Notes: generated by a model from the sequence alone, not told the origin. A stretch of 64,000 bases of DNA from Thermovirga lienii DSM 17291 (GCA_000233775.1 CP003096.1:1390501-1454500), one strand, 5' to 3'. Shown: positions 16,786 to 25,754, numbered from the stretch's first letter. Program-made: numbers and translations.

Positions 16786-18018
16786 ATGGCTCACTACCAG
16801 GTTACCGTAGACTGTGATCTCTTGCAAGGATTATTTATTCGGGATGATGGATTGGCTCGGTTGGTGGAGAACATCGTGAATCAGATACTCGATGCTCAGG
16901 CTACCGAACAACTCAGGGCCAAGCCATACGAACGTACCGAAGAGCGGCAGGGGTACCGCAACGGGTATCGGGATAAGCTGCTCAAGTCTCGCGTAGGAGA
17001 ACTTACGCTTATGGTTCCCCGTCTCCGGAGCGGGCACTTCTCCACGGAGCTTTTCGAGCGGTACCAGCGGAGCGAGCAGGCGCTCTTGCTGGCCATGGTC
17101 GAGATGGTCGTGAACGGCGTATCCACCAGGAAGGTAAGGGCGGTTGTTGATGAACTATGCGGCACGGAGTTCTCCAAATCCACCGTATCCAGCCTGTGCA
17201 AAAGACTGGACGACATCGTAAAGGAGTGGAACGAGCGAGATTTGAGCAGCCAGGAATACCCATTTCTCCTGGTAGATGCCATTGTCATCCGGGTGCGTAA
17301 AGGCGGCCGGGTACGGCTTTCAAGCGTACTTCTCGCTACAGGGATCAACCGGGAGGGATACCGGGAGATTTTAGGGCTTATGCTCGGGGATAGCGAATCA
17401 GAGGCTGCTTGGTCGGAGTTCTTCGGCCGGCTCAAGGAGCGCGGTCTCAAGGGAGTGGACTTGGTTGTTTCGGATGATCACAAGGGCTTGATCAATGCGA
17501 TAGAAACCCACTTCCAAGGAGCGACATGGCAGCGGTGCCAGACCCACTTTATCCGGAACATCCTGGACGCCTGTCCTAAGAGCCTCCAGGGCGACCTGCA
17601 CGGGCGACTGCGGTTGATCTTCGACGCGCCGGATATGGAGACGGCCAGGCGGTTGCTGAACGAAACGATAGAGGCCTTTGGCGCCCGGGCGCCAAAGGCG
17701 GTAGAGCGACTTGAAGCTGGTTTCGAGGACGCAATGGCGGTGATGGCACTACCAGGGCGCTACCGGAAGCGGCTGCGCACCACCAATGGAGTCGAGCGGC
17801 TCAACCAGGAGATCCGCCGGCGGGAGCGGGTGATCCGAATCTTCCCTAACGAGGAGTCGGCTGTGAGACTGATCGGAGCAGTGCTTGTAGAGATCGACGA
17901 GGTGTGGACCACAGGAAAGCGCTACTTTGATATGGCAGAGTATTGGGAGTGGAAGGCTAACACAGAAAAACAGCAGAAGGAGGTGAATAATGCCGATACC
18001 CAGGTAAATGTAGCTTAA
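16786..18018 (+). CDS. IS256-family (mutator-type) transposase, copy 1
   Basis: This DDE transposase moves the element by cut-and-copy through a circular intermediate, as known for IS256. The 410-aa protein shows the family landmarks: the first Asp in FLLVDAIVIRVRKGG, the second in DLVVSDDHKGLINAI, the CQTHFIRN motif, and the catalytic Glu in RTTNGVERLNQEIRRRERV. The start has AGGAGGGAGAAAAG before ATG. The protein is identical to that encoded at 59750-60982. A 26-bp perfect palindrome lies inside the gene at 17674-17699. Confidence 0.96.
   Translation: MAHYQVTVDCDLLQGLFIRDDGLARLVENIVNQILDAQATEQLRAKPYERTEERQGYRNGYRDKLLKSRVGELTLMVPRLRSGHFSTELFERYQRSEQALLLAMVEMVVNGVSTRKVRAVVDELCGTEFSKSTVSSLCKRLDDIVKEWNERDLSSQEYPFLLVDAIVIRVRKGGRVRLSSVLLATGINREGYREILGLMLGDSESEAAWSEFFGRLKERGLKGVDLVVSDDHKGLINAIETHFQGATWQRCQTHFIRNILDACPKSLQGDLHGRLRLIFDAPDMETARRLLNETIEAFGARAPKAVERLEAGFEDAMAVMALPGRYRKRLRTTNGVERLNQEIRRRERVIRIFPNEESAVRLIGAVLVEIDEVWTTGKRYFDMAEYWEWKANTEKQQKEVNNADTQVNVA
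17674..17699. repeat. 26-bp perfect palindrome inside the transposase gene
   Basis: The arms GCCTTTGGCGCCC and GGGCGCCAAAGGC join without a spacer. It encodes part of EAFGARAPKAVE in the transposase. The same palindrome is at 60069-60094 in the second copy. Its role, if any, is unknown; it could form a strong RNA hairpin in the transposase message. Confidence 0.85.
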
Positions 18019-18048
18019 AACGGGGTGATCTTATCTGCCAGAGGGAAT

Positions 18049-18729
18049 TTACACACAAATTTGGACTTGACCTTTGCTTATAATCTCTGTAAGCTGTGCA
18101 GTAAAGTCCTGATCACCTGAATTGTACTTGAGCTTGGCAACTATCTCGCCGCCCATCTTCTTGAATGATTTTTCAAAGAAGCCTGCAAGTCCTACAGAGT
18201 AGTCATTGGCAACGTCCACAAGCAGAGCTGCTTTCTTTAGGCCAAGAACCCTGTAAGCATAAGTCGCTGCACCCGCTCCCTGGTACGGATCTATGAAGCA
18301 CACCCTGAAAATGTACTTCTTGCCCTGGGTTACCAAGGGGTTAGTGCAGGATGTTCCCACCATAGGGATGCCAGCTTTCTCTGCCACTTCTCCGCCAGCC
18401 ATGGCAAGGGAAGAACCGTAAGTGCCTATGATTGCTACGACCTTGTCCTTGTTGATCAAACGTTTTACGGCATTTGCGGACTCCACTTTGTCAGATTTGT
18501 TGTCCACGACGAAGAGCTCTACCTTCTTACCCAAGACCTCCGGTGCTTCTTGATGGGCCATCTTGACTCCATCAAGCTCCAGCTGTCCTCCGAAGGCATT
18601 CTGACCAGTCAGCGGAAGATAGACACCAATCTTAATGGTATCCTCTGCCATGACGGCACCCGCGCTGGCAAGCAATAACCCCAGCACTAAAACAGCAGAC
18701 AAAAAGCTACACAATAAACCTTTTCTCAC
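18049..18729 (-). pseudogene. livK: livK, N-terminal part of a disrupted LIV-binding protein
   Basis: This is the first 219 codons of the LIV-binding protein plus a few codons from the insertion sequence (ending QVQICV). A GTG start at 18729 follows GGGGGTGAAGG. The signal peptide is clear (basic MRKG, hydrophobic LLCSFLSAVLVLGLLLA, cleavage near VMA-ED), and the mature start DTIKIGVYLPLTGQNAFGG is typical. Without the C-terminal lobe the protein cannot close on its ligand, so the gene is judged inactive. True livK sequence ends at 18073. Confidence 0.92.
18073..18080. repeat. 8-bp target site duplication, right side of IS copy 1
   Basis: TTTGCTTA, identical to 16669-16676. It marks the right boundary of the element. 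Confidence 0.93.
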
Positions 18730-18822
18730 GCACCTTCACCCCCACTTTTAGTATGTTTCTGTAAAAATTCTACACGAAAAAATATTTTTTTGAAACCCTT
18801 TGAGGATGGCCAGTATATGCAA

Positions 18823-20016
18823 CTAGCCAATTATCCCTAACTCCTTACCTGCCTCGGCGAAGGCGGAAACAGCGTAATCCAAGTCATCTCTAGTGTGAGA
18901 AGCTGAAACCATAACCCTTATGCGCGCCTTACCTTTAGGAACCGTTGGGAAAGCTATTGCCTGGGCAAAAACGTTCCTCTCGAATAGTTTCATGCTCAAC
19001 TCTTTGGCCAGTGTAGCCTCGCCGACCATTACAGGGGTTATAGGGGTTTGAGTATGTCCTGTATCGAAACCTAGCTCTCCCATCCTAGCCCTGAAGTAAA
19101 AGGCGTTATCCCAAAGTTTCTCCACGAGCTCGCCGCTCTCCTGCAAGATCTCGACTGCCGCAATGTTCGCCGCTACATCAGGAACGGTTAAGGCGCTGCT
19201 GAATAGGTTGGGCCTCGCTTTCTGCCTGAGATACTCTATAAGCTCGCTCTTGCCGGCCACAAACCCTCCCATGACTCCAAAGGCTTTTGACAGTGTGCCC
19301 ACCTCCACGTCCACTCTGCCATGAAGGTCAAAATGGTCCACTATTCCTCTGCCTCTCCGGCCAAGGACTCCTTCTCCATGGGCATCATCCACCATTATCA
19401 TTGCACCATACTTTTCCGCTACCTCGACCAGCTCAGGCAAGGGGGCTATGTCGCCATCCATGGAAAAGACTCCATCGGTTACCACAAGTTTTCTACAATT
19501 TGTTCCTTCTTTTTCCTTAAGCGCTCTTTCCAAATCATCTGGATCGTTGTGTTTGTACCTTACTATCTCGGCCCTACTTAGGCGACAACCATCTATTATG
19601 GAGGCATGATTCAGCTCATCACTGAAAATGAGGTCTCCCTTGCCAACTAAGGCAGGTATAGCTGAAAGGTTTGCGCAAAAACCGGACTGAACCAGCATTG
19701 CTGCCTCTGTTCCCTTAAATGCAGCCAATTTTTTCTCTAGCTCTATGTGAACTGACATGGTGCCAGCTATCGTCCTTACGGCACCTGGGCCGACTCCGTA
19801 TTGATCAATGTACTTCTTTGCTTTGTCCTTTAGTCTTTCCTCGTTGCACAACCCCAAGTAATTATTAGAACACAGGTTCAATACTTTGCGTCCCTCAATC
19901 ACGACCCACGGCCCTTGAGGGCTTTCTATCGTCCTTATGTAAGTATATAAGCCCTCGTCTTTGAGCCTCTTTAATTCCTCTGTTACGAAATCCATCCTAA
20001 CGGCCACTTTCATCAC
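18823..20016 (-). CDS. kbl: Glycine C-acetyltransferase (2-amino-3-ketobutyrate CoA ligase)
   Basis: This is a PLP enzyme of the alpha-oxoamine synthase family. The likely reaction is 2-amino-3-ketobutyrate plus CoA to glycine plus acetyl-CoA, used in threonine breakdown. The 397-aa protein has [36 protein letters not shown] and the PLP lysine in [12 protein letters not shown]. Close paralogues make aminooxononanoate (BioF) or aminolevulinate, and no biotin genes are nearby. No threonine dehydrogenase lies in the window. Either GTG 20016 or ATG 20013 could be the start, after AGAAGGAAG. Confidence 0.85.
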   Translation of the reverse strand: MMKVAVRMDFVTEELKRLKDEGLYTYIRTIESPQGPWVVIEGRKVLNLCSNNYLGLCNEERLKDKAKKYIDQYGVGPGAVRTIAGTMSVHIELEKKLAAFKGTEAAMLVQSGFCANLSAIPALVGKGDLIFSDELNHASIIDGCRLSRAEIVRYKHNDPDDLERALKEKEGTNCRKLVVTDGVFSMDGDIAPLPELVEVAEKYGAMIMVDDAHGEGVLGRRGRGIVDHFDLHGRVDVEVGTLSKAFGVMGGFVAGKSELIEYLRQKARPNLFSSALTVPDVAANIAAVEILQESGELVEKLWDNAFYFRARMGELGFDTGHTQTPITPVMVGEATLAKELSMKLFERNVFAQAIAFPTVPKGKARIRVMVSASHTRDDLDYAVSAFAEAGKELGIIG

Positions 20017-20057
20017 TTCCTTCTGTTAAGATTTTTGGTCACCCTATATGTTATTTA

Positions 20058-20750
20058 TTATAAATCAATCCCTACGACAGGAACGTCCGGTAAAAATTCT
20101 TTCACATCCAAAGGAGACGGTTCTGCATAATAGAGATACTCCTCGTCGAGGGTTTTTCTGGAGGAGAAAAGCTGAATCCTCCAAGATCGATCGTGGGAAA
20201 GTTGCTTTTGGACTTCCTTTAAGTCTTCCAAAGACATAAGATGAGGAACGTATGTGGTTCGCAATACGTACTCCAAATTGGAACGACGTAAAACATTCAA
20301 AGAGGCCTTAACCAACTCTACCGACACATTACTGCGGGTAATATGCTGATATTTGTCCCATGGCCCTTTCATATCCATAGCCACACAGGATATCAGCTTT
20401 TCATGAATAAGAGTCTTGAGCATGTCTGGGTTAGAACCGTTAGTATCAAGCTTTACGGGCAAACCCGTTGCTTTTTTAAGCTCCCTTATGAAACAAGGCA
20501 ACCCTTCATGTACAGTCGGTTCTCCACCAGAGATCACTATACCATCAAGGAAATCCTTCCTGCACTTTATTTCTTCAATAACCCATTCTTGACTTAAAAG
20601 ATCAACCTCACCCAATACGAGCTCCCTGTTATGGCAATAAGGACAGTGAAAATTACAACCTTGAGTAAAAATCACAGAGACAACTCTGCCATCCCAATCC
20701 AAAAAAGAGACGGGCAAAAGCCCGCCTATCGGTATATTCCCATCACTCAT
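20058..20750 (-). CDS. nrdG: Anaerobic ribonucleotide reductase activating protein
   Basis: NrdG is a radical SAM enzyme that installs the glycyl radical on NrdD. The 230-aa protein carries Cys32, Cys36 and Cys39 in CNFHCPYC, which bind the 4Fe-4S cluster, followed by the SAM-binding GGEPT segment (ISGGEPTVHEG). It starts 4 bp after nrdD. The family also includes other glycyl-radical activases, but the position after nrdD settles the role. Confidence 0.93.
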   Translation of the reverse strand: MSDGNIPIGGLLPVSFLDWDGRVVSVIFTQGCNFHCPYCHNRELVLGEVDLLSQEWVIEEIKCRKDFLDGIVISGGEPTVHEGLPCFIRELKKATGLPVKLDTNGSNPDMLKTLIHEKLISCVAMDMKGPWDKYQHITRSNVSVELVKASLNVLRRSNLEYVLRTTYVPHLMSLEDLKEVQKQLSHDRSWRIQLFSSRKTLDEEYLYYAEPSPLDVKEFLPDVPVVGIDL

Positions 20751-20754
20751 AACA

Positions 20755-22911
20755 TCAATTCACCCCTACCCTGATCCTGTCCTTAAGCTCCCCTCTTTTA
20801 CCAGCGTTCCAGGAAGAAGTCTTGGTGAAGTAACCTGTTATGCGGGTTATACCGTCTACGTTCTTGCTACCGCAAAAAACACAAGCCTCTTTGAGCCCTC
20901 TGCTGATCTTCCCACAATCGTTGCACACGGTAAACTCGGGGCTGAAGGTAATCTGAGCATTTTCACTATGCAAATAGGTTTTGCGCACGAAGGAAGCCAA
21001 TGCTCGAGGATCTGGCCTCTTCTCCCCTAGCCAAATGTGAGTTATGGCCCCTGCCTTTATCATGGGATGGAACCGGCCCTCTTCTATGACCCTAGTGATT
21101 GGATCAACCGGAGCGTCATACGCAAAATGGGTGCTGTTGGTGTAATAAACTTCTCCAGTTTTTATATTCCCCTTTACATAACGAGGAGCCAGCTCTGGGA
21201 AATTTCGAAGGTCCAGCTTAGCAAACCTGTAAGCCGTACTCTCCGCAGGAGTCTGCTCTATAACCATTTTCAAGTTGTGTTTTTCAGCAAGCTCCTGACA
21301 CTTCAATTCCATGTACTTGATAACCGCAAGCCCCAAATCCATAGCCTCTTTGCTTTCATGAAGGGAGCTGCCCACCAAACAGCTCACCATTTCCTCTAAT
21401 CCCAGCACGCCCACTAAGAAACTAGCCTTTCTCAATCTAAGATACGCCTCGCCATCATGTTTAACGCAAAGGGCAGAGAGAGGGCCGTTTTCCCCTAAGG
21501 ATAAAATCTCCTCCAAGAAGCGTTTCTTGCATTTATGAGCCTTTGCGGCAAGCTCCATGGCTTCATCCAACAAAGCAAACGCAGTATCCACATCGCCCAT
21601 GCTTCTGTAAGCAATTCTGGGCAAATTGATGGTGACATTTTGCAAAGCACTGTAGCGCATCTTCCAAGGAGTAGCAGCCTCCTTCAAATCTTCGTCAGTC
21701 AATTCAAAACTCAACCTGCAACACTCACTCAACTTTGCCACTCCGCCTCTGTCAAAGACGAAATAAGTATTGCCCTTTTCTGAGGCCACCTTACATGCGA
21801 GGGCAAGGCACTCCTCCCACCCGGGTTCCTTGAAGAAATCATCAGTTATATGAAGCAAAGGTTTGGGGAAGAAAAATGGCTGTCCTCTTTCGTCTCCCTC
21901 TAAATAGACCTCAAAAAGAGCCTTCAAAAACAGCTTTGCTTCATGAGAATACTCAGAATAGGTTTTGCCCGTAGGAACGCCGCCCGGCCCTAAGGCCTCA
22001 ACGTCTCTAAAGTGCCTTGGGATTTCAAAATACAGATTTATATCAGTAAAAGCCACTTGACCCCCACGGCCACCTGCAAGCTGGTTGAATTCAAAGATCA
22101 TCATTTGAGCCAACTGCTTGATATGCTGATAATCCAATCCAACCAAATACGGGGCAAAGAACATGTTCACCGCATCCCAACCAATGGCACCTGCAAAATT
22201 ATTCTGAAGGACTGAAGTCATCTTGGACATGTGAGCTATAAGGACCTCAGGGTGCTTCGCTGGCGATGAAACGCTTGTGATGGAGGGCAAATTTATCCCG
22301 TACTTGATGACATAAGCCAAACTTTGTCCAGAGCAGTAAGGCCTATTTACCATACCAAGATCGTGTAAGTGAATATCCCCTGCAAGATGAGCCCTGGCAA
22401 CATCGGAAGGAAAAATCTTCTTGAGAGCATACTCCTTGAGTATCCTCTCTGCAATGGATAAGTTTATTGACTCTGGATTGTGAGTGGTGTTGCTGTTTTC
22501 TTTATTAGGAGCCAACAGCAGCCTTTCCAGATCGTAAAGAGGTAACCCCAACCTTGAATGATCTTTCAGTTTGGCATCCAGTCCTCGCTGAAAAAGCTTT
22601 ACGTTGACTATCTCCCTTATCAAATCTGTGGTCACCCTACTTCTTCCATAACGAGATATTTCATCTTCAACTTCAATAGCAATTTCCTCTGCTAGAGAGG
22701 GTTCCACTCCTGCTTCTCTTATCATGGCGTCTCTTATTTTGGTTAGATCCCATGGAGCTTGTTCCTCACCACTTAGGGCCTCTACCATCAACAACAAATC
22801 AGTGGACTCTTGAGCGTTTACTATATCACCTGAGGATGTGAAAAACACTCCCTGTTTTCTTTTATGAGTCTTCGTGCCTTCCCCAAAAGTTTTATCTGCT
22901 CCACTACTCAT
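20755..22911 (-). CDS. nrdD: Anaerobic ribonucleoside-triphosphate reductase
   Basis: NrdD reduces ribonucleoside triphosphates to deoxy forms without oxygen. The 718-aa protein has an N-terminal ATP-cone (residues about 50-110), the catalytic ten-stranded barrel, a zinc site (CNDC and CVFC pairs near residues 662-680), and the C-terminal glycyl-radical motif RITGYF with Gly693, followed by SSWNAGKRGELKDR. It follows nrdR by 4 bp and precedes nrdG by 4 bp. No aerobic ribonucleotide reductase is seen in the window. Confidence 0.95.
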   Translation of the reverse strand: MSSGADKTFGEGTKTHKRKQGVFFTSSGDIVNAQESTDLLLMVEALSGEEQAPWDLTKIRDAMIREAGVEPSLAEEIAIEVEDEISRYGRSRVTTDLIREIVNVKLFQRGLDAKLKDHSRLGLPLYDLERLLLAPNKENSNTTHNPESINLSIAERILKEYALKKIFPSDVARAHLAGDIHLHDLGMVNRPYCSGQSLAYVIKYGINLPSITSVSSPAKHPEVLIAHMSKMTSVLQNNFAGAIGWDAVNMFFAPYLVGLDYQHIKQLAQMMIFEFNQLAGGRGGQVAFTDINLYFEIPRHFRDVEALGPGGVPTGKTYSEYSHEAKLFLKALFEVYLEGDERGQPFFFPKPLLHITDDFFKEPGWEECLALACKVASEKGNTYFVFDRGGVAKLSECCRLSFELTDEDLKEAATPWKMRYSALQNVTINLPRIAYRSMGDVDTAFALLDEAMELAAKAHKCKKRFLEEILSLGENGPLSALCVKHDGEAYLRLRKASFLVGVLGLEEMVSCLVGSSLHESKEAMDLGLAVIKYMELKCQELAEKHNLKMVIEQTPAESTAYRFAKLDLRNFPELAPRYVKGNIKTGEVYYTNSTHFAYDAPVDPITRVIEEGRFHPMIKAGAITHIWLGEKRPDPRALASFVRKTYLHSENAQITFSPEFTVCNDCGKISRGLKEACVFCGSKNVDGITRITGYFTKTSSWNAGKRGELKDRIRVGVN

Positions 22912-22915
22912 GGCT

Positions 22916-23407
22916 TCAATCTGCCTCCCCTCTCTTCATTCCATCGGTAATGTGCCTTATCTCCTCTATGAAACTGGCCACATCTGTGAATTCTCTGTAA
23001 ACAGACGCAAAACGCACATAGGCAACTTTATTGATCCCCCTAAGCTCTTCCATGGCCATTTCTCCTATCATTTGGCTTGGAATTTCATTTTGCCCGCACC
23101 TTCGGAGGTTGTTTTCAATCCTAGTTACAGCTTCCTCAAGCACATCCAACGGGATCGAAAGCTTTTCACAGGCTCTCGCCATTCCTTTCAACAATTTATC
23201 TCTATCGAAAGCCTCCCTTTGGCCACCCTTCTTGACCACCCACAGCACATGGGCCTCCTCAAAACGCTCATAGGTCGTAAAGCGATTTTGGCAACTTGGA
23301 CATTCCCTTCTCCTCCTTACTACCCTTCCCTCGCTGACTGTCCTCGTCTCTAGGACCCGAGTCTCCCATGCATCGCATTTGGGACATCTCAATCCAACCA
23401 CCACCAT
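22916..23407 (-). CDS. nrdR: Transcriptional repressor NrdR
   Basis: NrdR represses ribonucleotide reductase genes when dATP is abundant. The 163-aa protein has an N-terminal zinc ribbon (Cys8, Cys11, Cys36, Cys39) and an ATP-cone domain (residues about 49-139, starting WVVKKGGQREAFDRDKLLKG). It is first in the nrdR-nrdD-nrdG operon. Its start codon overlaps an NrdR-box-like sequence, so it probably controls itself and the two downstream genes. Confidence 0.96.
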   Translation of the reverse strand: MVVVGLRCPKCDAWETRVLETRTVSEGRVVRRRRECPSCQNRFTTYERFEEAHVLWVVKKGGQREAFDRDKLLKGMARACEKLSIPLDVLEEAVTRIENNLRRCGQNEIPSQMIGEMAMEELRGINKVAYVRFASVYREFTDVASFIEEIRHITDGMKRGEAD

Positions 23408-23447
23408 ATATAATGTCTAGATCAAATTATAACACTATATTTAAGGT
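23401..23447 (-). promoter_or_regulatory. Two NrdR-box-like sites around the nrdR -10 box
   Basis: On the minus strand ACCTTAAATATAGTGT (23432-23447) matches the NrdR box consensus ACACWATATATWGTGT at 13 of 16 positions, and ACATTATATATGGTGG (23401-23416) at 12 of 16. They start exactly 31 bp apart, the spacing typical of paired NrdR boxes. A TATAAT -10 box lies between them, and the second box covers the ATG. Confidence 0.75.
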
Positions 23448-23478
23448 CTGAGTAGCAAGATAATATTCTTACAATTAA

Positions 23479-23510
23479 TAAAAAAACGGACCTCCCAATT
23501 AGAAGGTCCG
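23479..23510 (-). terminator. Intrinsic terminator after yqeY
   Basis: Stem CGGACCT/AGGTCCG with a 10-base loop, followed on the minus strand by seven T. It ends the hinT-rpsU-yqeY unit and precedes the nrdR promoter. Confidence 0.88.
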
Positions 23511-23571
23511 CCCATACTCCGAAACACTCACTTAGTGCCAAATCAACGCTTTTTTCACTAAAAGCAATAAG

Positions 23572-24030
23572 CTAGTTCTGCTTGAGCAACTTCTCCACAA
23601 CGCTTCTTACTGCTGCGCCATCAGCTTTGCCTCTTATCTTGGGCATAAGCTTGCCCATCACCTTACCTATATCCGAGCTGCTTTGAGCTCTTATTTCCTC
23701 TATTGTCTCTTGTGCCATCCTTAATATCTCTTCTTCAGATAACTGCTCCGGTAAGTACTTCTCAAGGATACCAATCTCTAATCTCTCTGCCTCCGCTCTA
23801 TCTTTGGCTCCAACGCCCTCATACTGCTCTGCGGCTTCTCTGCGTTGTTTTATCATTTGCCTCAGCAATGCCACGTAATCAGATTCGCCTAGGCAAGAAT
23901 CCTTACCTTTCTCTACCTTTTTGTTCTGTACTGAGGCTTTAAGCATTCTAAGCACATTTACAGCCTTGTCGTCTCCCCTTTTAAGCGCATCTACGAGGTC
24001 TTGTTGGATCCTTTCTTCAAAATCCTTCAA
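23572..24030 (-). CDS. GatB/YqeY domain protein
   Basis: This is a 152-aa helical protein of the YqeY family, related to the tail domain of the amidotransferase subunit GatB. It shows the conserved AMKRGD-like start (DLVDALKRGDDKAVNVLRMLKASVQN) and the C-terminal GKVMGKLMPKIRGKADGAAV. The family may contact tRNA, but its cell role is not settled. It lies 4 bp after rpsU, the usual neighbourhood. Confidence 0.9.
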   Translation of the reverse strand: MKDFEERIQQDLVDALKRGDDKAVNVLRMLKASVQNKKVEKGKDSCLGESDYVALLRQMIKQRREAAEQYEGVGAKDRAEAERLEIGILEKYLPEQLSEEEILRMAQETIEEIRAQSSSDIGKVMGKLMPKIRGKADGAAVRSVVEKLLKQN

Positions 24031-24034
24031 GTTG

Positions 24035-24211
24035 CTACCTCCTCTTCTTTCTCCTGGCAGCCTCTCGCTTCCTTTTCTTTTCCTCGCTTGGTTTTTCGTA
24101 ATGCTGACGCCTTCTGGCTTCCCTCAGGACACCTCCCTTGGAAACCTCTCTTTTGAAGCGCCTTAATGCATCTTCGAGAGATTCGTTTTCTCTACGTACT
24201 ACTTCGGTCAT
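24035..24211 (-). CDS. rpsU: 30S ribosomal protein S21
   Basis: S21 is a small basic protein of the ribosome platform involved in initiation. The 58-aa protein starts [21 protein letters not shown] and ends in a Lys/Arg-rich tail. A longer frame reaches 24322 but overlaps hinT. ATG 24211 has a six-G Shine-Dalgarno sequence before it and gives the family length. Confidence 0.94.
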   Translation of the reverse strand: MTEVVRRENESLEDALRRFKREVSKGGVLREARRRQHYEKPSEEKKRKREAARRKKRR

Positions 24212-24239
24212 TGCTCTTCCCCCCTTTCTAACGCCCACA

Positions 24240-24584
24240 CTAACCTGGGGGCCATCGGAAAAACCGACCTGACAACACATGAACATGAAGGTGATAAATC
24301 GTTTGTCCAGCTCGGTCTCCACAGTTTAACACAACACGATAACCATCCTCGACTAACCCAAGATCCTTTGCCACCTTGGTAGCCACTCCCATTACTTGGG
24401 ACCAAAGGGAAGGATCCTCTACTTTGTCAGCCGAGGGCACGTGTTCTCTTGGAATAACTAGCAAATGAGTAGGCGCCTGGGGGTTAATATCCCTGATGAC
24501 TACTACTTTCTCATCTTTATACACAAACTGTGCCGGCAGTTCCCCTTTTATTATCCGGCAAAAGATACAATCATCGCTCACCAA
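24240..24584 (-). CDS. HIT-family nucleotide-binding hydrolase (HinT-like)
   Basis: HIT proteins of this group hydrolyse adenosine phosphoramidates. The 114-aa protein has the histidine triad His98, His100, His102 in [10 protein letters not shown], the N-terminal [13 protein letters not shown] with two of the cysteines common in this group, and the C-terminal WPPG. It is the first gene of hinT-rpsU-yqeY, behind a likely promoter at 24609-24637. Confidence 0.93.
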   Translation of the reverse strand: MVSDDCIFCRIIKGELPAQFVYKDEKVVVIRDINPQAPTHLLVIPREHVPSADKVEDPSLWSQVMGVATKVAKDLGLVEDGYRVVLNCGDRAGQTIYHLHVHVLSGRFFRWPPG

Positions 24585-24608
24585 AGGCCACCTCTCTTGC
24601 GTTCCTCT

Positions 24609-24637
24609 ATTTTAGAAAAGGTTCGCCTTTTAGACAA
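24609..24637 (-). promoter_or_regulatory. Probable promoter of hinT-rpsU-yqeY
   Basis: On the minus strand TTGTCT (24632-24637) and TAAAAT (24609-24614) are exactly 17 bp apart. A small AAAAGG-CGAA-CCTTTT hairpin fills the spacer and could also act as a weak terminator of the upstream operon. Confidence 0.55.
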
Positions 24638-24658
24638 CCACTGTTTCAAAAACTGCCC

Positions 24659-25729
24659 CTAGACAGTAGAGCTTTCTGCGTCGTTGTAAATATCTGAATC
24701 TGTCAAATCCTCATTACTCACAGGTATCTCATTCACCACTTCTACTCTGAAGATAGAGGAATAATACCAGTTCTCAGTCGGTTTGACTTTAACTGGGGCC
24801 AATTTCCAAGCCAACATTTCCTCTGCATAGCCCCAATTAACATATTCGTTAAAATTACGAATTATATCAGTTATCACTAAGCCCTTATCTAGGAGGACCT
24901 GCTCTAAACGCCTCCATTTAGCAAAAGAGCTCTCACTGCTAGTCAAACCAAAATAACCAGCTCCACCCATCCCTCTAAGGGTAGCCACACCTCGTCCGAC
25001 AAAGGCAGCCAACGCTGCTACCGTCTCCGGTGGATCACAGAAGAACACGTCAAATTGTCCAAGAAGATCTTCCGGCAAGGGCTTCCTCAAATCATGCCTT
25101 CTTACCTCCAAGTTGGAAAGTCCCAGTTCCTTCGCTTTTCTTCTTTGAAAATCCACTATTCTTTCGTCTATCTCAAGCATCACTATCCTACGAGGAAGCC
25201 GGGTGATAGCCAAAGCTAGGGCCACCATATCGTCATCCCCCAAAACTATGACATCTTTATTTCTTATATCTCCTCTGCTATCGGCCAAGGCTATCCTTGA
25301 GAAAGTAGTTTCAGGGGTTACGTATGCTTGGTCGTATTGCCTTATGGCTTCAGGTCTCTCTACATGCAATTCTAGAAACTTATCATAAGGCTCCTTCAAT
25401 GACTCATCCAAGATGACAGTTCTACCACTACAAGTGGGGCACGAGTGGATATGAAGAGGTTCTATTCCCTCATCTTTGCACAAAGCCTTTCCGTCATCAG
25501 TAAATTTTATTTGGTCCCCCTCTATCGCAACAAATCCGTCTCTTTCCATGATTTTGATTAGCTCAGCCACCACCGGAACTGGCTCCTCTGAAAGCTGCAC
25601 GATCTTCCAGAAGTTGGAATTGTTCATTATCGCGGACAGAATTCTTTCCACGTCCCTCTTCCTTACTTCAATCTTTGTATTCAAAGCCACTTCTTCTGCG
25701 TAAGCCTTTGTTTTGCTACGTGCGTTCAA
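24659..25729 (-). CDS. bpsA: N4-bis(aminopropyl)spermidine synthase family protein (BpsA, DUF43)
   Basis: Members of this family add aminopropyl groups from decarboxylated S-adenosylmethionine to spermidine, giving quaternary branched polyamines that protect nucleic acids at high temperature. A winged-helix-like N-terminal domain contains the CPTCSGRT pair of cysteines near residue 100. A Rossmann domain follows, with VIVLGDDDMVALALA, LEIDERIVDF and the acidic motif FFCDPPET. A frame from 25792 overlaps mtaB. TTG 25729, nine bases after GGGAGG, gives 356 aa, close to the known archaeal enzyme. The C-terminal tail is acidic. The family assignment is strong; the exact product is inferred. Confidence 0.87.
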   Translation of the reverse strand: MNARSKTKAYAEEVALNTKIEVRKRDVERILSAIMNNSNFWKIVQLSEEPVPVVAELIKIMERDGFVAIEGDQIKFTDDGKALCKDEGIEPLHIHSCPTCSGRTVILDESLKEPYDKFLELHVERPEAIRQYDQAYVTPETTFSRIALADSRGDIRNKDVIVLGDDDMVALALAITRLPRRIVMLEIDERIVDFQRRKAKELGLSNLEVRRHDLRKPLPEDLLGQFDVFFCDPPETVAALAAFVGRGVATLRGMGGAGYFGLTSSESSFAKWRRLEQVLLDKGLVITDIIRNFNEYVNWGYAEEMLAWKLAPVKVKPTENWYYSSIFRVEVVNEIPVSNEDLTDSDIYNDAESSTV

Positions 25730-25754
25730 GGTATCATCCCTCCCAAGAATCAGT

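Larger units (their letters stand above)
16677..18072 (+). mobile_element. IS256-family insertion sequence, copy 1
   Basis: The element is 1396 bp and is bounded by perfect 8-bp duplications (TTTGCTTA). The ends are imperfect inverted repeats: the left begins AGTAGTGTCCATTATGATGG, and the right, read inward, begins GGTCAAGTCCAAATTTGTGT. One transposase gene fills it. Base composition is clearly richer in G and C than the neighbours, suggesting recent arrival. The same element occurs inverted at 59696-61091. Boundaries were set by comparing the two copies with their different flanks. Confidence 0.95.
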
